From Eudorina sp. 2006-703-Eu-15 (lineage: Eukaryota > Chlorophyta > Chlorophyceae > Chlamydomonadales > Volvocaceae), in contig BDSI01000020.1 of assembly GCA_003117195.1 (NCBI GenBank), positions 789,146-853,145 of the forward strand: a stretch of DNA of 64,000 nucleotides, read 5' to 3'. The notes under the pieces are model-generated. The model had not been told where the DNA came from, made no database searches, and saw nothing but the letters and a program-made list of their open reading frames with translations. Position numbers and translations under genes: made by a program. Positions 24,651 through 34,966 of this stretch are shown here, piece by piece (position 1 is the first letter of the stretch; every line of letters begins with the position of its first letter).

Positions 24651-25680
24651 CCTGGCAACGAGTCATTGACACAATTTGCTCGGATGTCTCAAGAGGTATG
24701 GAGGCCGCAAATGGTGCTCACGGCGACGGGCGACAGCCCATGGCGAGGGTTCGAAGATTAAAGCCAGAGGTACTGCGGGTCGTGACAGCTAGCCGCCCTG
24801 CCGAAGATGATGGACATTGCTGAACACACGCTCTCCCCAGGGGCGTGGTGCTGGAACACACTGCGGTGGGGGAACCCGCTGCTTTCGGAGGACCTGAAAA
24901 AATAGATATTCCTTCATCCTGGGACAGCTCCGACTCACCCCCAACTAACTCGTGTACGGCACCCCAACCCCCCTCAGTCGTACAGGAGGTAGCGTGGCAG
25001 TCGGCAGCTGTGCGAGTGTGAACAGGTAGTTGTACGGCAGCCCGGCTCGGAAGCTACCCGGCTGTAGTGACGCACACGGTCAGTTGGTGCTAGTCGGCAA
25101 GCGTGCGAGTGGGAGCTGACAGTTGAGCGTGCACGTGTGTGGGAAGCTGCGTCTGAGCACGGTGGAGCACGGCGGGTGTGGCGGATGGCACGGCGCGCGA
25201 GTGGGAGTGCGTAGTCGTGTGCGTGCCGTCTGGGAAGCTGCGTGTGTGAGCTGCGTGTAAACTTAGAGAGGCGCATGGGGATGACCCCGTTTCCCTGAGC
25301 TGCCTCTGGGCGCACACGGTTTCACACACTTGGCAGTTGGTCACTGAAAAATTGTAGAATAGGGGTGCCAGTGTGCCGCACGCCGTGTCAGCATAGTTTG
25401 GCCATGCCCAAACCAGAGACTGTCTACAATTTTTAGGATTCGAGGCAAGTTTTTACGTGTATCCACCCCTGGTCCCCTGCTGCTGCGGAATGGGCACTGC
25501 GTGAGGCAGCAGCATATGATGGCTGCTGCTGCTCTGCATGTGCTCCAGGACGGGAAGCACCAGCGCAGGCGGCGGCGGCGGTGATGGTCCCAGCGCCAAC
25601 CGTGTGAGCTCACATGCACCTTGACCATACAGTGGAATCAAACCACGGCTGAACCACATGAATGGTGGAGGTAGCAGTAT
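24651..25680. repeat. Dispersed repeat A/B, copy 2, left part
   Basis: This matches 17772-18796 almost base for base. The few differences include GGGGCGTGGTGCTGG versus GGGGCGTTGCTGG and one extra GGC in a trinucleotide run. The copy is interrupted at 25680 by a LINE-like insertion and resumes at 26654. Confidence 0.85.
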
Positions 25681-26653
25681 TATTATTAGGATGTTACAGC
25701 GGACCCCGCGGGTCATCGGTGACAGCCCCGGCGACAGCCGAGGCTTCCTCACCATACACTGCCTCCGGACAGGCTCCCCAAGTGCACCAAAACACTCCCC
25801 GGGCCCACACTACCAGGGAACCACCCCGTTCCTGAGAACAAACCATGGCAAGGGATAAAGCCCGCTCAGGGGGAGTTAGCCACCAGGGCGCCCCTATTCG
25901 TGAACCACCACCCCCACTAAGGCGGGGTCACTTCTCCAGCAGTGGCCCGTAGTCTTGGAGGGCCACGGGGGCTCGCGAGTCAGGGGCCTGCCCGTACAGT
26001 CCCACCGGGCCGAAAAAACTGCCCACACCTAGCGCTAGCTTCACTGGGCGTCAGTGCCCTGTCCACGCGCGGTCTATTACGACAGAGTACCTACAGGGCT
26101 TAAGAATCCTGGCCTGACGGAACCGGGCCTCGGCACACAAGACGACCGTCCTGCACTTTCAGGATGGGGTGTGTAGCCCCCACCGCTGACCACCCTTTCA
26201 CTGGGACTCCCAGCTCAGTGAAGTCGTAGAGTCGGCTCCAAAAGTCTGCCACTGCCCGCCGGGCGGCTAGCCCTTCAGCGTCCCCTAAGGGCAGCGGGAT
26301 CCCGCCCGCGTTCCTGGACCTGTCGGCCCTCAGGGCTCGCCGGCCCGTTTCCATGGCACTGGTTGCAGCCAAGACGACAACGTCCCAGACACACTGTTGC
26401 ATACCCACGGGGGGCGTTGCGAGCCACACCTGCTGCCTTTGAAGGCTCACCCCTAGCATTGCCTCGATCTGTGCGACAACCGCTTGTGCCACCCCACAGC
26501 CCCAAAAATGGTGTTGCCTGGGTGTTTGCCGTACCGCCCCTGCGCCGGGGTACATCCTGCATCCACAAGGGGCCACCGCCGCCCCCCTCATGTGGGAGTT
26601 ACCAAGCATTGGGATGCCATCAACCGCCAGTCGCCAATACGCCTCCTTATTGG
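25681..26653 (-). mobile_element. 5'-truncated LINE-like insertion
   Basis: About 973 bp sits inside repeat A/B copy 2, judged by comparison with the uninterrupted copy 1. It is flanked by AGTAT (25676-25680 and 26654-26658) as a likely target duplication. On the minus strand an open frame (26653-26100) encodes the C-terminal end of a retroelement ORF, including a Cys/His pattern (CGC...HHFWGC) typical of the zinc-knuckle-like tail after algal LINE reverse transcriptases. The minus-strand 3' end reads CTGTAACATCCTAATAATA, i.e. a TGTAA polyadenylation signal followed by a short AT tail. It is truncated at its 5' (right) end. Confidence 0.7.
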
Positions 26654-26853
26654 AGTATGTTACAGCTGCAAGGAGACCTCTTACCCAGGCCCGAAACACA
26701 GCCGCTGCAGCCTACCAGCCTCTTCGGACTGGTGAGAGCGCCGACACCTGACCGGCGCACACAAAACCGAGCTGATGGTGGAAGTATTGCTGCCTGGTTT
26801 CACACGAGTCCCAGCTTCTTGCTCGGATAACCTAATGGCAGACAGTTATTGGC
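26654..26853. repeat. Dispersed repeat A/B, copy 2, right part
   Basis: This matches 18791-18985 (GTATGTTACAGCTGCAAGGA through CAGTTATTGGCTTAC) and completes the second repeat copy to the right of the LINE insertion. Confidence 0.85.
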
Positions 26854-27046
26854 TTACGTTATTCATGCTGCTTGTCACACAATGCGGCCCCTCTCATCTC
26901 AGACTCCACGTTCAATGACAAAACTGAAATTGTTGTTGCCCTGCATGGCCTGCCAGACACCCCTGCCTCAACAACCACCCTTGTTGCCTCAACAATTACA
27001 AACATGCAAACTAGATTTGTACACAATCTAAAACCTCTCAGGTGGA

Positions 27047-27548
27047 AGAAGTGTGTTGCAGCTGCGGCTGTTTTTTATAGGGCTAAAAACAAGCGCTAGC
27101 TTCTGAAGAATACAGTTCAAGTACTGTGTCATGCTGCCTTGCAGCATCAGACCCCTGTACACTGAAGCACCCTGTCCCTTCAGATGTCAGGCCATGTCTA
27201 ATCTACCTAGACATCGGTAAGTACTCAACCTGATGACTTCTGAGCGCATTGCCGTTGTGTTGTCCTCATTCAATGTGTACTCATGCAAGCTTGTGAGTGC
27301 ATAGTGCATAAGAGTTCAGGCAAGTTGTGTTGTCCTCATTCCATGTGTACTAATGCAAACTGCACCCCCATCAGTTTCGCCACCAGATCAGTTTCAACAG
27401 CCCAAACCCTGCACCAACCACTGGCCGGCCGGCATCACCAACCGCTTGACAGCCGGCACCACGAACCACTTGACGGCCGGCATCAGCAGCAGGACAGCCG
27501 AGAGGCCAAACAAGAGCGCCGCGTTTCCACGTGGGCTCTCCCACAGCT
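27047..27548 (-). repeat. Repeat C, copy 3
   Basis: Reverse-oriented relative to copy 1. 27047-27187 matches the complement of 20729-20861, and 27262-27548 matches the complement of 20435-20720. Between them are ~75 bp not present in copy 1. The hydrophobic reading frame is retained (AVKWFVVPAVKRLVMPAG), with one Arg-to-Trp change relative to copy 1. The copy stops exactly where the minus strand reads TTATTACAG|CTGTGGG, which resembles a splice acceptor. Confidence 0.75.
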
Positions 27549-27648
27549 GTAATAACAACTCTGGGTTTGTCACTTAGCCTAAGGCCGTGACGCGCTAGCG
27601 GAAGCTAGGATCGTAGTACCAAGGTAAATGTCAGAACACCAAGTAACG

Positions 27649-27708
27649 GGTGTAGCCAGGACTCGGACCTGGACCGCGGTATGTTAGCGATGGCACCTGC
27701 CCTACCCC
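27649..27708 (-). ncRNA. tRNA-like sequence, possibly a SINE head
   Basis: On the minus strand a T-arm-like hairpin (CCAGG TCCGAGT CCTGG) with a near-consensus B box (GGTCCGAGTCC) is followed by CTACACC. This pairs 6 of 7 with GGGGTAG upstream. At 60 nt the molecule is too short for a normal cytosolic tRNA, because the D arm and anticodon arm are reduced. A tRNA-derived SINE fragment or tRNA pseudogene is the best reading. Confidence 0.35.
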
Positions 27709-27744
27709 GGTGAGCCTTTATGCACCGTGGAGACTCACCAGGAC

Positions 27745-27958
27745 AGGGTTCTCAAGCAGCCTGTGTGGATACGGGTGGATACGGGTGGCGTGGTGGCATC
27801 GGTGCACGGAACACATGCCCAAGGGGAGATGCCACGCAAGGTCCTCAAGCTGCCCGGAAGTACGGGTGACGTTTTGACTGGTTGCGTGTGGGCATGTGCT
27901 ACTCGGATATGGTATATGGGGTTTGAAGCGGCAGCGGCAGCGCATAACCGAGGTAGAT
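27745..27958 (+). CDS. Orphan exon-like open segment
   Basis: It is bounded by ACCAGGACAG on the left and a GTAGAT donor after CATAACCGAG on the right. The segment reads VLKQPVWIRVDTGGVVASVH and TGDVLTGCVWACATRIWYMG, with a beta-propeller-like rhythm. No neighbouring exons could be chained to it on either side, and the family is not recognised. It may be a stranded exon of a gene broken by the adjacent repeats. Confidence 0.3.
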
Positions 27959-29898
27959 GTATGACACCGCGGAGCTGGTGTTGTGGCATCCCGTGGCGAT
28001 CTCTCTATGTCCGCCGCGATCTGTCTCGTAGGGTGCCGGAACAGCCGACTGCCCAGCGGCCCCACGGATTTTTGTTTCCCGCGTGAGGCACACAAGAGGT
28101 CCCCCCACTCGCGTTTGTTCTGGCCCCCACGTGCGTCGCTGTACCGTGGGCGTCGTCCTTATCTTCATGCGCAGCAACTCGCCCGAGGCTGCGAGGGGTG
28201 GCATCGTACGGCTCTTGTACAACTGGTTCCGTTCAATGTTCCCTTCCGCAATGCACGCAGCCCGCTGCGCCGCATGTGGTCCAACAGACGGCAGCACCCG
28301 GTGCGTCCAGCCCGCGGCCACCAATCAGCGCCCGGATCACATCCGTACCCCGAACAGCAGCGGGGCTACCAGGGCCCAGCCTGCAAAATGTGAGCCGGTG
28401 GACCGCCCGGGCAGGCCCCCCAGGTGCCCCTCGTCTGCCTGACAACTCGATGCCTAGACGACGCGCCATCCATCGCTACTAAGGCACACCAGCCGCATCA
28501 CGCGCGCAATGTCCACAGTCTCGGTCAACCCACGGTGCCGCAACGTCACCGCCCTCTAAAGAGCTCTACCCCCACCCACTCCCCAGCGCAGTACCGTGCA
28601 ACAGCTGACCGTCCCCCTCCAGCTCCGTCTGCCTTGCACGCTCTGCGATTGTCATGGCCAACTCGCAATACTCTTACAGCGAGCAGTCAGCACTTGAGAT
28701 GCAAACCAGGGTGAGACGCACGGAGGCGCCTGTATGTGTTGACACACACCTGCAAACGTTGTGTACGTAGGCACTTACAAACCTTCCCCCCAACACACAC
28801 CCACACACACACACATATACGGCCAAATGTCCGACACGCACTGCAACACCCGACGCATATCACGCACTCCTGCCTAGCCCCCCCCCAGAACACACGGCAG
28901 CATAAACAATTATGGCGCAACACTGACACGTACGGACACGGCAACATCAGCAATTATGACGTATATGTAGCCCTGACACGGTCACGGCGAATTTATCTGC
29001 TCGCGGTGGCACTACTACGATTACCATTCAACGGACAGCAGCTCGTGAGCGGGACGGAGTTGGTAAGGGGCCGCGCCTTCGCACTCCATACCCGGGAAAC
29101 CCACCGCACGGTGCACGCCCAGGTAGGACGCAAGGGAGCCCAGGGGCCCCCATCGCGCCCCAAGCCGCAGCCTCCGGTGTGCGATCCCCAGGGTCCCGCG
29201 CGCCGCCGCTGTCCGCAAGCCTCCGCGATTTCAGTACTGTATCCAGCCAAAGCAACGATGCGGGGCCACACCACCACTCCCGGCAAGTGCAACACACACG
29301 AAAGGCACACTGGGTAACAACCTTCCGATAGATCGTTTCGGTTTCGGGGACGACACCGCTTGCAGCAGCAGTACAGCACTGATGGCCAGCCGCCCGGGCA
29401 TGGCTGCGCCCGGTAACGCCGAAAGCCACCGATCCCCCGCTGCTGTGAAAAGGGTTGCTGACCCCTGTGACGCCACACCTCGCCAGCCCCCAGCACGCCA
29501 GATCACACATGCGATATGCCTTTAATCAGTGCATCATACCCTCTCGACGTGCATGCGGTCATCGTCAATTGGCAGCAACAACAACACAGCCTACGACGCG
29601 TGCGGGGAGGCGCCACCGTGGCCCCGGCCCGCATGTGCGCCCCAACTCGCATGATCGCCCCATTGCCATCTATTACGAGGTGAGGCAACGTGAATGCACA
29701 GTCGTGCGGAGTACACAGGGGATCCTTCATCGGGTCACGCCGGGAGGGTCATAGCTGCAGCCGCCATGCAGAGCGAGAATGGCGCCGCATTTCCAAAGCT
29801 CCCAAGCCGGTTCGGGCCAGCTGGAGCCGAGGCGGGTGGCGCGAGTTGGGTTTAAAGTAGAAACAACCCAGCCCCGTGAGATGAGGCCGGGGTTGGGT
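27959..29898. other. Intergenic, no supported gene
   Basis: Several 70-170 codon open frames exist on both strands, but none has family resemblance, and splice chaining fails. It contains a short CA-rich tract (28797-28822). The minus-strand motif TGTAA at 28775-28779 (read as TTACA on plus) or 28674-28678 could be the polyadenylation signal of the methyltransferase gene, though either would imply a 3' UTR over 1.1 kb. Confidence 0.4.
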
Positions 29899-31865
29899 TT
29901 ACTTCTTGCGCCACACCATCATGACCTCCCGGCCCACGCGGGGCGGGTGACTCAACTCCGGTGGTACGACAGCCTCGTACGTCACCTCAAAGCCTGTGAG
30001 GCGGGACGCCACACGCAAGCAAGGCAGGCAGAGCGGCGGCAGCAATCGCAATGGGAGGCCATCGAAGTCGCAGCGAGCACATCCCATCCATGGCGGCGCG
30101 GCACGGTACGCAGTGTCAGTGGAGCGGAGGTTACGCCGCGGCTCGCGGCGTCGCTGTCTGCGGTCCGCCGCCGGGCCCGTGTCCCCCGTGTACACGAAAA
30201 CGTCGTGTCAGTATCGGGGTCCTCTGGATGCCGTAACCTGTGCGACCTGCGCCTGCCCCTATCCCCGTTGCGCTCGACCCATCCCTAACCCATCACAGCT
30301 CAGCTCCCAGCCGGCCCGGCCCGGCCCGGGCCGCCACACCGCTCCTCTGACCCCGTCCCAGCCCAGCTCCCCTGGCCCGCAGCCCCTCACCTACACGCCG
30401 CCCCTCACCCCAAACCCCGTCACCCACCCAGCGGTTCAAGCAGCTGTCGGTACAGGTCGGGTGACACGGGGAAGGGCGGGCCCACGGTGGGATCAGCCTC
30501 CGGGTTCACCGGGAACACCAGGGTCACCAGCACCCCACCCGGCGCCACGTGGCGGGCCCAGTTGGCGGCCCACTGCTGCCGGTCGCTGGGGTGCATGGCG
30601 CAGCCGAACCTGGCGGCGGCGGGGGAAGGTATACGACGCGCGCAATCACGCCGGAATCTAGATTACGGGATTGACAGCGACCAGGCAAGCACGGCAGCAG
30701 CAAGTACGGTACTGTACACTGCACGTACGCTTGCGTGGCACACACGTGGATTTGCGTCACGGGGCCGACGGCTCGCCGCGATCAGGACCCTGACCGAGGC
30801 CCCTGAGGTCCCCGGGGCCCGATGCCCTTTCAATACTTTCAGATGCCGTACTTACAGCTGCCGGCCGGTCGATCCCGGCTGCCCTCCGCGCATCCCCCCC
30901 TCCTCCGAACCCACGCACTCACGTGTAGTCGAAGCCCACTTCCCAGCAGCCGTCGCCGCCGCTCCCCGCGTCCTGCCACTCGAAGAAGTTACCCTCCTCC
31001 ACACGCATGCCCGCCCGCCCCGACCCCGCCTCCGTAGCCTCCAGCTCGGTCAGGTAGGCCCGCGCCTCCCGCACCGCCGAGGGGGACAGCTCCAGGCCCA
31101 CTGCCTCACTCGCACCCGCGGACCGGAACACAGGCAGGTCGTAGCCACGCCTGGAGGCACCGCGGCAGCGGCAGCGGGACAAAGGGAGAGGGCGTGTAGG
31201 AAACTGGTAGACATATTGAGGGAGAGAGAGGGACGAGCAAGAGAAGCCAGCTGCAGAGGTGAGCGGAGACCCTGCCGGGTGGAGAGCTGCAACGTGCGGT
31301 AATGCCGAGATGGATGTCGAGTGGAGGTGGAGGGTGAGGGGTGGAGGGGAGGCGGGGGGCGGGTGCTGCGCCGCGACGACTGGCCGCGACGACAAGTCAG
31401 GGACCGCACACGGTCCCTCTGCGGACCCACCCACAGCCGGGCACCAGCACGCGCGCGCCCTTGACGTCCACCTTGCCGGACTTGAGCAGGTCCACAATGG
31501 CGGGGGAGGCCGCCGACGCGTCCCAGCGCTGCCGCCAAGGACAGGACAAGAAAGGCGGGAGCAGGCTGACGGGCAGGTGGGACTCTGCAGCATGACGGAC
31601 CTTGGCAGTACAAACCTACCTCGCCGCGGGCCAAGCCGAGGCCCCAGATCTGCTCCCATCGGTCGCTGTACACTTCGGGCTCGGCCGGATCACCAGGCTT
31701 AGATCCTGGCAATGCCGGCGTTGCAGCGCTATTTGCTACGGTGGTCATCCTAGCTGGTAATCCCACGGCGGAAGTGTTGCAGCCCAACTTGTGTACTTCC
31801 GGGAGGAAACGAATTACGCAGTTCGTCAGCCTTGGACCGCTCCGTGCCAAGAGCATGACTGGCAC
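29899..31865 (-). CDS. TPMT/HOL-family SAM-dependent methyltransferase, 282 aa
   Basis: Exons 31865-31620, 31528-31431, 31150-30923, 30609-30428 and 29993-29899 join with matching phases. The family comprises thiopurine S-methyltransferase and plant HOL (harmless to ozone layer) thiol/halide methyltransferases, which move a methyl from S-adenosylmethionine to thiol, thiocyanate or halide. Visible marks are SDRWEQIWGLGLARGERWD (the W-x-x-x-W and R-W-D entry motif), VLVPGCGRGYD (SAM motif I, residues ~109-119), VGLELSPSAV (motif II), GNFFEW, DYTFGCAMHP and GGVLVTLVFP. The core is the length usual for HOL. An extra ~45 residues at the N-terminus (MPVMLLARSGPRLTNCVIRF) are Arg/Leu-rich and look like an organelle targeting peptide. 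An alternative start at the inner Met (MTTVANSAATP) would give a cytosolic form. Substrate is not deducible. Confidence 0.88.
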
Positions 31866-32742
31866 TTATTGCAATATTTTTCTGCTAGACCTCTCTCACG
31901 AAGACTCAAAACAGACTGGCCCGTGGCAACACCCTCTCACGTCAAAATGTATCCCCTTCGCTAGGTAAGCTTACAAGCCGTCTCCGACGTAAGTTATGTG
32001 TGGCGCTATATCCCGTTTGCAGCACCAATAAAGGATGCGTGTTAAGTCAACGTGACCATTATACTTCCCTTGGATTGTACATCAACCCGTAATGCTGCAT
32101 GAAGTACGCTCACATGCTGCCTTGTCAGCGATGCATATGTCCATTCATGTGGATGACAAACAGACTTAGACCGACCGTCATTGATTACCCGTGCTTTGAC
32201 ACACGATTACAGTGTCGTTATGCTAGGACGCCCAGGCCCGCAATAATTGATCCGAGCTCGGATTCTTAATACATGCAAAAGGCATAGGGCTTTCGTTAGA
32301 AGACCAATATCTGTGAGTATCGGCGCGTACATACTTCGGGGTGCGGCATTGCGCGTCAGGAAAGGGCGCAAAAGGACGGCCAAAGGCTCCAAGAGGATGC
32401 GCTTGCAGTCCCCAATAGCGCTGTTCGCGGCCATGTGAGCTTTGGCGTGGCGGGGTGCCAAACGCAGGAGGACAGGGGAGGGCAAGCGGCAAGGGGCTGT
32501 ATGGACGGCTGGGGAAAACGGCGACATTAGTTCTGCGGCCCCAGAATGCCACGCCGCAGCTCCCGGCATCACTTGATCAAGTTTAAAGCGCCCTCGCCCG
32601 GTAAACGTGATGCACACTGTGCCAGCTTCAGGCGTGCAGAGATTGCGGGGGCGTAGCTGCGTACTTGGCCAAAAAGGCGGACCCAGGAGGCATCGCACCC
32701 GCCTGGTTAACTTGTGATGCTGAGGTTTGGACCAGCGGGCCC
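31866..32742. other. Upstream flank of methyltransferase gene
   Basis: No supported exon. A minus-strand open stretch near 32438-32230 reads protein-like (HMAANSAIGDCKRILLEPLA), but it lacks chained exons and was not called. The promoter of the minus-strand methyltransferase is expected here; no clear TATA is seen. Confidence 0.35.
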
Positions 32743-33431
32743 CTGTTCGGATGCAACCCGCCCCCACGACGCACCGCCGCCGAGCCCTATCACCCAACCC
32801 GCCACACCAGGCCTGTGGTATGGCTATGGGGACCACTGGGCCTGGCCAGAATGTCAATCCGATCAGGCACGGCGATAGGGTGGGCCTGGCGCCACATCGC
32901 GCGTCCCAGCCTGCTACCATGCCCTCCTGTTCGGATGCAACCCGCCCCCACGACGCACCGCCGCCGAGCCCTATCACCCAACCCGCCACACCAGGCCTGT
33001 GGTATGGCTATGGGGACCACTGGGCCTGGCCAGAATGTCAATCCGATCAGGCACGGCGATAGGGTGGGCCTGGCGCCACATCGCGCGTCCCAGCCTGCTA
33101 CCATGCCCTCCTGTTCGGATGCAACCCGCCCCCACGACGCACCGCCGCCGAGCCCTATCACCCAACCCGCCACACCAGGCCTGTGGTATGGCTATGGGGA
33201 CCACTGGGCCTGGCCAGAATGTCAATCCGATCAGGCACGGCGATAGGGTGGGCCTGGCGCCACATCGCGAGCCCCAGCCTGCTACCATGCCCCCCTGTTC
33301 GGATGCAACCCGGCCCCACGACGCACCGCCGCCGAGCCCTATCACCCAACCCGCCACACCAGGCCTGTGGTATGGCTATGGGGACCACTGGGCCTGGCCA
33401 GAATGTCAATCCGATCAGGCACGGCGATAGC
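32743..33431. repeat. 184 bp tandem array, 3.75 copies
   Basis: Units begin CTGTTCGGATGCAACCCG at 32743, 32927, 33111 and 33295, an exact 184 bp period. The last copy is cut after ~136 bp (GGCACGGCGATAG). Copies 1-3 are nearly identical and the copy 3/4 junction has a few substitutions. Because 184 is not a multiple of three, the long open frames on both strands are artefacts of repetition. Confidence 0.95.
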
Positions 33432-34966
33432 GCCCCAGACTGGTAGCATTTTACAAAGCAAGGTATAACCATGGTTGGCATGGCCGGGTAGGTAATATGA
33501 TTGTCCTATAACTTTAATTTATGGCGGACGTCTGATTAGGTCATGTCGTTCAAGTTGTAGTAAAATAAATGTAAATTAGAAGCACAGATAACTTCAGACG
33601 GAGGATGTTCCACAACCGTTGTGGAAGTGCATCGTCCACACCATTTGTGGACGAACCCCTACCGGCTAAGATGTAAACCCGATCCATTGACTGCACGGCC
33701 TGCCACGCGCGCGCGTCATCGCGGCTGCCCGCCTTGCCAAGCCACGGCGATATGCGCATGTGCCCAACAGTGCTGAATCCCTTTCGGTGCTGATGGCCGC
33801 GCTACGGGACCTTGCGAGGGCGGCGGCTCTCGTCTCACTGTAGTTCTGTTATCCTACAGACCTACCCACGCCAGAGACGCGCGCTGTGCATGAGACCGCA
33901 CCGGAATCGACGCAAATGGCAGACAGCGACACCATATGTGGCCGAGCCTCCACGCCTATACCACTTGGGGGGGTTTCGTGTTGCAGCGTCATCTATTCGC
34001 CACGCCCGATCAGCAGATGAGGTTGTTCATTATTTGTCGTATTGGAAGATAGCTTCTTTGGCAGGATTGATTATCCTCTAACAGCTGTCGCGGCCAAAGT
34101 CAAAGGCATTGATGTGAGGGGAGCTGGTCAAAGGTGCTGTTGTACGGGTGAGCCGTGGCTGGGGCGCGCAAACGGACATTCCCACACATCCAAAACGTTA
34201 TCTAGGTGCATCGGAAGAAGCCGCCCCTAAACCACTGCACCAGCACTAAGAGGCGCACGGCTGGGGCACGCTGTCGGTACCGTGCCGCCTTGGGCCTCCG
34301 TACGACTCAGCAAGGATACGGTCGTCCAGGGGCCAAATAGCCCACGCCGCCATCCCATATGCTTATGGACGCCTAGGGCGACCACAGTTATCGCAGCATC
34401 CCCGGACTATCGCACAGGCGCTTTGCTTGTGGTTCGTCACCCAAAATGCGTGGCTTGCGCAAACAGCAAACAGCAGTAATTCCCTCTGAATCTAGTAGTT
34501 TAAATACGTATTGCAGCAAGACGGGTCCGTTTAGCTGACAGGGAAGCAAGCAAAGGGTGACAGAACTGCATAAACAAGTTGCAATTGAAAACGTCATGGC
34601 CTGGACTATATATATACAGCAATTTGTTATGTGACATAGCGGTAAGATTTCATTCTCCTACTTATAAAAGTTACGTCCTATGCTCGGCTATGGCCTCTAA
34701 AGCTTCCGCTCCGAAACGATCTTCTGCCGTACTTAAATTGAGTGGTCACCCTCCCACCCCCTAAAGTCGCCAGAAAGGTCAGCAAAGTTGCTGAAGTCCA
34801 GGTTACGTGCGCGGCTTGAGCCTGCTGCACTGAAGTTTGTTCACCTCGTTGCTGTCGCTCTGATCATACCTGCACCAGTGGCAAAGACAAGTCTTGGTCG
34901 AATTACCTTGCGACGTAGTTGCCTACATTACGCTTTAGTATTTCGTTTCGGGTAGCCTGTTGAAAA
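33432..34966. other. Upstream region of CHYB
   Basis: No supported gene. A TATATATATA element lies at 34605-34614, about 350 bp upstream of the CHYB start. It could be its TATA box if the 5' UTR is long. The DNA is notably less GC-rich than the coding regions. Confidence 0.4.

Noticed and set aside
32665..33481. Overlapping 110-260 codon ORFs on both strands
   Set aside because: They are generated by the 184 bp tandem array; the period is not a multiple of three and the same peptide recurs in rotating frames.
34691..34764. Short Lys/Ser-rich ORF resembling the start of a histone
   Set aside because: Only 24 codons, with no continuation through a splice site and no histone fold sequence downstream.
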